Shown here piece by piece: positions 57,701 through 64,000 of a DNA stretch of 64,000 bases. The translations under genes were made by a program, and so were the position numbers. The notes beneath the pieces are model-generated. The model worked only from the letters and a program-made list of their open reading frames with translations. It made no database searches and was not told where the DNA came from. Origin of the DNA: Sphaerolaimus hirsutus. Its lineage: Eukaryota > Nematoda > Chromadorea > Monhysterida > Sphaerolaimidae. Each line of letters opens with the position of its first letter. Within the stretch, counting starts at the first letter, position 1. The stretch spans positions 13,210,529 through 13,274,528 of the forward strand of contig OZ038451.1 of the NCBI GenBank assembly GCA_964036195.1. Reading direction: 5' to 3'.

Positions 57701-60700
57701 GTCTCCAATGGGTTGGAGAGTTCTTTGATTCGGGACACATTCTGTTTTTATGAATCTATTTTTAAGCTACTATATTTTTGAATTCATTCAGAATAAGTTG
57801 TTTTTTTTCTCGAAAAATCGAGCGCCACCCTTATGCATGCACTCGCATAAAATCCCCACCAACCAATTCTACATGACCGCCGCAGCGTGGACGACCGGCG
57901 CAAGTACCACGTGCTGGCGGGCAACCGGCGGCTGGTGGAGAAGAACCCTCGCAGGCCCTTCCCGCCGCCCGCTTCGTCGCACGCGCTCATGCACATGGGC
58001 GTGGAGAAGAGCGCCCGCGCCGTCAAGCTCACGTCCGGCAAAGGCGGCATTTGCCTGCACGTCGATGGTGCGTTTGCGAAGTGGACTCGTTGTTTTGCTT
58101 GTGTTTGGGTGCGCGATATGGCGGCTGAATTTACCGTACTGTGCCGCGTACCGCACTTGATTTACCGTACCGCTTACCGCAAAATAGAAAATTTACCGTA
58201 CTGTACGGTTTACCGCAAGGCCGTACCGTCTGTCACCCTAGCGAGCGGTACACTGAAATTTCTCGTTCCGCATTCAGACATTTTTGTTCCGCCAGTGTGG
58301 AAATGACATTTTGAAAAATCGTAATTTTTGGAATCGACGGGCGCGGAAATAATACAGGATTTTTAGGCTCGAGCTCAATTTTCTCAATTTTCAAGTGATG
58401 CCTGTCCAATGGTTTAAAAAAGACATCTTTAAAAAGGCTGGGTCGTTAATTTTTCTATCCCGTGTTCCAACCCTTGCCGCAACTCGATTGTTTCCCACTG
58501 GCGGAACGATTTACTTAGCGAGGTTCAAAACCCTGCCAACTCCTAATACGGTAAAAAAATCTTATGTAACCACTGCAGTTTCCTGCATGGCGATATTCAA
58601 GGAACAGCCTGTGCTTAATATGTTCACGGATAACAATCAGAGGGTAACTCAACCAAGTCAACTGCACATGAGGCTACTAAAAGGTTAGTTTTGCAAACTG
58701 CTTGCTTGGTATTGGTAACTAGGGTTGGAAAAAAATCCTTTTTTTAAACGCCTTGATTTTTTTTATTAATTTTTTAAATTGATTTTTTTAAATTAAAATC
58801 AGATTTTTTTAAATCGCCCAAACTGGGGGTATAGAGAAAAAATATATATTGCGATTTGCTTTTGGTATAGCAAGGCATATCTCAAGTGACATATTGTATT
58901 TTCATGTGGTTGCACGCATGGTTAATCATTTCTTTAGTTAAATGTGAATGGTACTGTAATGACCGCGTACTTGCGGTCATTGAAGATTTTGCTTGGTGGG
59001 GGTTTATTTATTATGGCGGCCCTAATTACACTCTTTCAAAGTGCGCGAGCAAGTGCCAAAATGCATTCCAAAGTCCAACTTCAGAACCGGTGCTGTTTAT
59101 TTAGCTAAATCGGTTCATAATAATAGTAGAAATTGGGTGGAAGATTTAATAAAAATCGGTCGGGAAATCAGAGAAAATATTTATGTTTCAAACACGAAAA
59201 ACATTGACTGCCAGCCGATTCAAAATATCGGCTGGACATGCATAAGATATCAGGGGGGGGTACCTACATCAAAATGTCACAAACGGAACGGCGCCAAACT
59301 GTCTACTACGTGGCGCCGAGTACATAACACATACATGCATACATAGGCAACACAAAAAGGAACACTTAAAAACCGCCGCGACGCAACCGTTCCGCGGCTC
59401 GCGAGTACATAATGCGTACATGAATACATAAGTGCATAGAAACAATAGGACGGCGCGTGGGGGGGGGGGAAATCTACTTGCGGGCATACACTTACAAGTT
59501 GAATTCAAAATCCTACCATAAGAACATGAATCTAAATAGAATGGAAAAATACCTAAAATGTGATGGCATAACAGTACAAGTGATTTTAACAAGGTTTACA
59601 TCACTCAAAAGTAGAACATGTAGAAAAAAACATGATGAATCAATGTGTATCAGACAAATAACAATTGGTAGATATTACAGTTCATACTGATAACCTGATT
59701 GCTTAAGGGCATGTTGCAAAAAAATAGAATATCAGCATTTTCTGGCTTCAAATTTAGCACTCCAACAAAAATGACATTATAAGTACTGTACTTTTACTCA
59801 TCTAATACAATTCTCAGATCAGATCAAGCACATCAGATCAATCATAAATATCTCAAAATGAAAATGATACCTTTTTAGGGACACAATATAGGTTCGATAT
59901 ATCGAAAAAATGGTCGATATTCGATATTTTTTCAAAATTTTCGATATCGATATTCGATAATTTTCATAATTTTCGATATTGATATTCGATATTCGATATT
60001 AAAAACTGGTTGATATCCGATATTCGATACGATATATCGTTTGAACCCTAGTTTCCACCCCTCGATTATAAAAAATCAGTTTAAAAAAATCAAGTGCCAA
60101 CCCTACTGGTAACCGTTTTTGGGAGCTTTTAAAAAACGTTGTTTTTAAAACAGGGTGATTAAAAGTGTTTTTCCATCCCTACCCGGGACCCCCGCGCTAT
60201 AATTTCATCAGCTATTTATTTATCCTATCCCAGCAAGGATACATTAAACAGAAAAGGGAAAATCGATGAAATGATTGAAAATTAGCGATTTTGAGCGAAA
60301 ATCTCCCAAAAATGCCCCAAAATCGCTCCAGATAGCTAGATAGCTGGCTGATTGGGGAATAGTAGCCAAAATTTCATAGCCAAATGTGTAGAGTCCTTAA
60401 ATGATTCGTAGGTCTCACGTTAAGCTGCATGCAGCCGGATGGCACTCGGTACACTTTTGTATGCGACGATATCACAGCGTGAGTTTGATTTTCATTTGAA
60501 TGCCTACATTTTCTTTTTGCACATTCTCTTTAGGGTTGGACAAATCTGTTGGTGTTTCTTTTGGGTTTTTAGTGCTTTATTTTAAAGAAGACACTTTTTA
60601 AAATTGATTGAAAAAATTTAAAAACATTTTTTTCAATAGACTCAAACGAAAAATAATAAATATATTTATATGGCATGGCAAATGGTGTATTGGTTAAAAA

Positions 60701-62407
60701 CACAGGTTGTTTTTCATTCCTAATTGATGCTACGTGCACTACATAGTTGACAACCTAAATTTCCAGAACTGGTAAAGCAGCTTTGAATGCATTTGGAATT
60801 TTCTGGAATGTGGGTCCATCTAGGGTTCAAACGGGATTGGCTTTTTGGGATCGGGATTGACCTATCGCGATAGCGATCGGGACCGCAAAATCCCGAAACT
60901 TTTCGGGATTTAGTATCGGGAAACCGTTTGAACCTAGGTCCATCAACTTTTTACTGTTCATACTATGGTATCAAAAATGATCCATTGCGTTAACTCAAAT
61001 GTGTTGGAATAAGATTCATCAGCATTGGAAATTTCAGCTCTCAGCCAACTGGTGTGCACCATTCATTGTTAGGTAAGGTATTTTGTAAAAGTTTTAATAT
61101 TTCGCATTTTCAATTTCTGACCTGTTTATCAACGCATCCACTGGATAATATAAAGAAAACAGGTCACTTATTTACAAAGCTCTAACATCTACTGTGATGA
61201 CATCACATCGCATTGTTGTAGCCTTGCGTTTTTTTATTCGCAGAGACAACAAGGTTCCCAAGGGCGCTGACAAGCAACAAATGAAGTTGCCCAATGGAAC
61301 ATTCGTTTTCGTTGCTGACTACTACAACCACAACCGGCGGCAGAGTCTTCGGTTGTTTTCTTGTTTCATTCATTTTTTTTTGCATTTTGACGTTGGCAGC
61401 GTGCCAAATTGAGCCTACACACGCTAGTTCACATCAAAATTCGTGTCAACTAAATTCAACTAAATTTTGGTTAATTATGTGATTTCTACTTTTCCTTGTG
61501 ATAGAGCATAATTAGTTTTATATCGTGACATTTAACTTTCATTGTTTCTGTTACGTGTGACGGCTTTTAATTTTTTTTTGTCTTTTTAGTTGACACGAAG
61601 TTGCGATGTCAACTAGTTTGTGTGGGCCTTTTGCGGTGAAAACGGCGGTGCACTAGTACGCACAAATGCCCATTACGCACATTTTCCCGTTTTTTCACTT
61701 GACACTTTTTCAAGTGATTTTCAGATATGAGTGATCTGAAAAAAAGTTGCGCAATGACATTAGTGAACTTTTTTCACTCCACTCGTATCTAAAAATAACT
61801 TTAAAAATTGTCGAGTGAAAAATCTGTGAAAATGGCTATTTTTGACCGTTTTTCACTTGACACTTTTTCAAGTGATTTTGAGATATGAGTGAACTGAAAA
61901 AAGTTCACTAATGTCATTGCGCAGCGTTTTTCACTTCACTCATATCTGAAAATCACTTGAAAAATTGTCAAGTGAAAAAAACGGGAAAATGTGCGTAATG
62001 GGCATTTGTGCGTAATAGGCCTGCCCCGATGAAAACGCTGCGATTTTTCTAATGACATTTGCAAACGCCACGCCAGATACCCGAGTCTGCCGTGCGCGAT
62101 CGAGAGATCGCGCCACGGTCAAAAGAAATACTACCCGCTGGAGCTGTGCGCCGTGTGCCCGCACCAGCGCGTGCCGCTGATCAAGCAAACTGGCAGCATT
62201 CCAGCCGAACTGATTAAAGAGCTCAAATTTCCTGATAAACGCGAGCGACTGATCAACGAGGCTCTAGACAAGTGCGCGCTGAAAAACGACAACCCATTTT
62301 TCCGGGCGGCCGGCGTGACCGTCACTTTGCCAGTGTCCACGGCGGCCAGGCTGTTGGACAGTGCGGTCGCGATTCGGAAACATCCGGGCACCAAGCAGGC
62401 GCAGAAT
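51796..62407 (+). CDS. Argonaute protein, nematode WAGO/CSR-1-like (N-terminal to PAZ/L2; 3' part outside window)
   Basis: A small-RNA-guided effector. Exons are 51796-51814 (ATG, MPKKGRG), 53161-53363, 54291-54514, 54786-54942, 55635-55766, 57355-57494, 57886-58067, 58579-58683, 61045-61072, 61244-61351 and 62077-62407. All junctions are GT-AG and in phase, giving 543 codons so far. The order is a low-complexity Ser/Pro N-terminus, then the N domain (LGKPVTLKSNALEFGLPKSQ, VFRYEVEVNEVWY, FYLRNKELAYAVWYTVAMHP). Linker 1 contains HALMHMGVEKSARAVKLTSG. PAZ has LPNGTFVFVADYYNHN joined to RYPSLPCAIERSRHG and KYYPLELCAVCPHQRV. Linker 2 has NDNPFFRAAGVTV. MID and the catalytic PIWI domain are beyond the window, so slicer competence cannot be judged. 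Assignment to the WAGO/CSR-1 group rests on overall look, not on a search. Confidence 0.85.
51953..52738. mobile_element. TAGGGTTCAAAC element with CGATAT arrays
   Basis: Termini TAGGGTTCAAACGATAT / ATATCGTTTGAACCCTA with CGATATCGATATTCGATA arrays just inside both ends. The central 400 bp (GCTTTTGGTACAGCAAGGCA onward) recurs at 58850-59880. It lies in the first intron of the Argonaute gene. Confidence 0.75.
53734..54183. mobile_element. hAT-like element, CAGGGACGTATCCAGG family
   Basis: Perfect 8-bp duplications ATTTGATT at 53726-53733 and 54184-54191 flank CAGGGACGTATCCAGG / CCTGGATACGGCCCTG. It sits inside an older CAGTCCC element whose arms lie at 53560-53725 and 54192-54210. Confidence 0.85.
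54952..55243. mobile_element. Palindromic element, AAACACCTTCCCGG ends
   Basis: Begins AAACACCTTCCCGGTCACGT and ends ACGTGACCGGGAAGGTGTTT, nearly perfect over about 145 bp per arm, with centre GGTCGCCGCGACC near 55095. It starts nine bases after the Argonaute donor at 54942. Confidence 0.85.
55774..57164. mobile_element. hAT-like element TAGGGATGG / CCATCCCTA, inserted at an Argonaute splice donor
   Basis: Perfect 8-bp duplications GGTGGGTC at 55766-55773 and 57165-57172. The left copy contains the last base of the exon 55635-55766 and its donor GTGGGT. It carries the younger element 56177-57057, which carries a third (56331-56560). Confidence 0.85.
56177..57057. mobile_element. hAT-like element, TAGGGTTGG family, third copy (nested, carries another insertion)
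   Basis: Perfect 8-bp duplications GATATACC at 56169-56176 and 57058-57065. It is in the opposite orientation to 3671-4334 and 17597-18258. The conserved 73-codon frame is at 56723-56944, plus strand. At about 56331-56560 it is split by an element with GGGCCCCCACACACTGGATG / CAACTAGTGTGTGTGGGCCC ends. Confidence 0.85.
57526..57712. mobile_element. GTCAACTAGTGTT-type palindromic element in an Argonaute intron
   Basis: Ends resemble those of 56331-56560 and 61415-61630 (AAATGTCAACTAAAT near the left, CATGTCAACTAGTGTTTGTG at the right). It is about 190 bp and non-coding. Confidence 0.55.
58721..60106. mobile_element. hAT-like element TAGGGTTGG / CCAACCCTA enclosing a CGATAT element
   Basis: Flanking TTGGTAAC and CTGGTAAC match at 7 of 8 positions. 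Inside lies a CGATAT-array element (to about 60055) with the same central sequence as 51953-52738, interrupted by about 500 bp of other sequence (58960-59500). No Argonaute exon was found in it. Confidence 0.65.
60821..60936. mobile_element. Minimal hAT-like element, TAGGGTTCAAAC with GGGATC
   Basis: A 116-bp copy of the GGGATC family with perfect 8-bp duplications GGTCCATC at 60813-60820 and 60937-60944. It is the smallest complete member seen. Confidence 0.85.
61045..61351 (+). CDS. Two PAZ exons of the Argonaute, the first only 28 nt
   Basis: The 28-nt exon 61045-61072 (reading NWCAPFIV) lies between TCTCAG and GTAAGG, the best donor in the gene. It is the only way I found to join the exon ending at 58683 (phase 1) to the one starting at 61244 (phase 2). 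The next exon reads RDNKVPKGADKQQM and LPNGTFVFVADYYNHN, typical of the part of PAZ before the conserved YPxLPC. Confidence 0.6.
61640..62028. mobile_element. Palindromic element ending 48 bp before the PAZ exon
   Basis: ACGCACAAATGCCCATTACG and its complement form the outer arms. Inside, TTTTTCACTTGACACTTTTT and its complement repeat twice. A CAACTAGTTTGTGTGGGCC end of another element immediately precedes it (61415-61630). Confidence 0.8.
62077..62407 (+). CDS. Argonaute exon with PAZ core and linker 2
   Basis: The acceptor CGCCAG|ATACCC joins the previous exon so that Arg-Tyr-Pro-Ser-Leu-Pro-Cys is restored across the splice. It continues with the PLELC and QRV motifs that end PAZ in all Argonautes, then linker 2. 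The donor AAT|GTGAGC is phase 0. No further exon was found before 64000. Confidence 0.9.
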
Positions 62408-62429
62408 GTGAGCCATGTTTCATCAGATT

Positions 62430-62830
62430 ATTTACAGGGGTTCTCAGTGGTGGTGACCGGGGAGGGGTAGCCCCCGAAATCGCTCGACTATCTATCTTTG
62501 AGTATCGACTATTCATCGAAAATTTTGAGCGATTCCCCACCAATTTTCTCTCAGCTGTGTAGGCGCTCGGAGGTGCGAATCTCTATGTAGCCATCCAGGG
62601 TCAAAATCCTGGAGACTAGGGTTGGGACCTAGGGTTCAAACGGGACCGCGGTCCCGGTACATGGTTCGGCAAAAAGTCGGGACTGGGGCGGTCCCGGTCC
62701 CGGTCCCGACACCCTAGTCCCGGTCCCGGTCCCGGTCCCGACAATTCCAAAAAGCTAGTCCCGGTCCCGGTCCGGACCACCCAGTCCCGGTCCCGGTCCG
62801 GGAATTTTGTAGTGGTCCCGACAAGGGATG
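62430..62830. repeat. CTATCTATC fragment and CGGTCCCGGTCCCG array
   Basis: After the last visible Argonaute exon there is a CTATCTATC-type fragment. TAGGGTTGGGACC and TAGGGTTCAAACGGGACC starts then lead into an array of GTCCCGGTCCCG. A right end was not clearly seen. Confidence 0.6.
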
Positions 62831-62936
62831 AAGAAAAATGTATTTTTAATGACCTTTTCAAAAAATGTGCGCGAGCGCGCAAATACCCACCCAATGATTA
62901 CATGTATTTTTCTGTAATAAAACAGCGTTAGAAAGT

Positions 62937-63730
62937 AGGGTGGCAGACGGTACGGCCTTGCGGTAAACCGTACGGTACGGTAAATTTACTATTTTGCGGT
63001 AAACGGTACGGTACGGTAAATCTTCAATTTTGCGGTAAACGGTACGGTACGGTAAATCTGTAAAGTGCGGTACGCGGTACGGTACGGTACGGTAAATTTC
63101 CGATTGTCAGAATTGTATCAGTGCCGGACTACAGAGAACTTTTACTTCATAAATTGACACCAAATTCATTGACACAATTTGATAAATGGACTTAAGAACC
63201 CAATAACAGTATGATGACATAAAATTCCATTACCCACAATGTAGGGGTTCAATATATAGGTTCATTCAATGTGTAGAAGGAAGAAAATGAAGAAAAATTA
63301 CTCAAAGTGGGTGAAAAATTGCTAAAAGTAAGTGAAATTTACACCTTAAGAGCGTGTTGAAGCACATGGCTTGATTTTATAAACACATTCTACTAATGTA
63401 AATCATGACTTATATCAATGAAATGAAAGAGCTTCAAATCAGGAAAACAGTGCTGTGAAATTTGCGCGCTTGCGCGCAAAAAAATTTCAAAATACCGCGT
63501 TAATTGTCATCAATAAATTGGCATATTTAATGTCAATCTGAGTAAAATTTACCGCATTTTCTGCGGTAAATGAGTGCGGTACGCGGTACGGTACGGTAAA
63601 TTTTGGAAAATGCGGTACGCGGTACGGTACGGTAAATTTCTAAAAGTGCGGTAAACGGTACGGTGCGGTACGGTAAATTTCCCAAAAATGCGGTACGGTA
63701 CGGTACGGTACGGTAAATTCTGCCACCCTA
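62937..63730. mobile_element. hAT-like element TAGGGTGGCAG with CGGTACGG arrays
   Basis: Termini TAGGGTGGCAGACGGTACGG / TACGGTAAATTCTGCCACCCTA are flanked by perfect 8-bp duplications TTAGAAAG at 62929-62936 and 63731-63738. Arrays of GGTACGGTACGGTAAA lie just inside both ends. A truncated relative is at 58130-58240. Confidence 0.85.
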
Positions 63731-63779
63731 TTAGAAAGGTCCCCAACACGATTCTAGTATGAAATATTTATAGGTATAT

Positions 63780-64000
63780 AAAGATACCTAGATAGAGGAC
63801 ATTGGTGGCAATGCCAGCGCCAATACTGCCATGGCGTTGGCGCCTACAAATGGCTCTATTTCTTAACTATAGGGCCAAAATTGAGGGGGGGGCATTACTT
63901 GAATAATGTTCCAAGAAAGGGCTAATACATTGAGCGTGGTCCTTCACACAGTGGAGGTGTGTGGAACAACATTGGCCGGATATTATGTACCAATAGGTTC
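63780..64000. repeat. Diverged repeat remnant at window end
   Basis: Contains GGCGCCTACAAATGGC as in the CAGGGACGT family. From about 63930 it has a frame related at protein level (LHTVEV, then a Gly/Thr and YY) to the 73-codon frame of the TAGGGTTGG elements. It is cut off by the window. Confidence 0.4.

Noticed and set aside
58886..59104. Frame reading MTYCIFMWLHAWLIISLVKC as a possible Argonaute exon
   Set aside because: The sequence recurs in the element at 51953-52738, so it is transposon-derived, and no in-phase splice sites fit.
1..64000. CRISPR arrays, tRNA or rRNA genes, bacterial operons, integrated viral genes
   Set aside because: No direct-repeat/spacer pattern, cloverleaf with TTCGANTC arm, rRNA block or viral polymerase/capsid motif was recognised. 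The repeats are tandem satellites or inverted-repeat transposons.

Overview
This is a repeat-rich piece of animal nuclear genome. The genes are split into short GC3-rich exons with in-phase GT-AG introns, separated by AT-rich DNA packed with small inverted-repeat transposons. The organism is most likely a nematode or a close ecdysozoan relative with a large, non-compact genome. Two points support this: a single protein joining a von Willebrand A domain to a zona pellucida (ZP) domain, as in the nematode cuticlin CUT-6, and an Argonaute whose linker and PAZ regions look like the nematode WAGO/CSR-1 group. I have not compared either with a database.

Layout. (1) 135-9846, + strand: the 3' part of a CUT-6-like vWA-ZP membrane protein; the signal peptide lies upstream of the window. 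(2) 5109-6283, - strand: a complete three-exon CISD3-type mitochondrial iron-sulfur gene nested in one of its introns. (3) 10-35 kb: almost no recognisable gene, but foldback elements, a composite satellite (14.0-17.3 kb), hAT-like non-autonomous elements and several CpG-rich islands. (4) 35.3-37.4 kb: a very GC-rich block with unresolved coding signal. (5) 38.0-45.7 kb, + strand: a RIM-binding protein (RIM-BP) with two of the family's three SH3 domains; the upstream SH3-I and FN3 exons were not found. (6) 51.2-62.4 kb, + strand: an Argonaute from its N-terminus through the PAZ domain and into linker 2. It has two candidate first exons, one RG-rich, that join the same second exon in the same phase. 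MID and PIWI lie beyond the window.

The three main genes lie on the same strand but do not form a pathway: an apical matrix protein, a presynaptic scaffold and a small-RNA effector. What links them is the transposon load. Many introns consist largely of non-autonomous elements. I could check perfect 8-bp target duplications at eleven elements, nine or so of them with TAGGG or CAGGG/CAAGG termini, as expected of hAT transposons. One sits exactly on an Argonaute splice donor and has duplicated it. Several families share this architecture but carry a different amplified short palindromic motif inside, which is the most unusual feature here.
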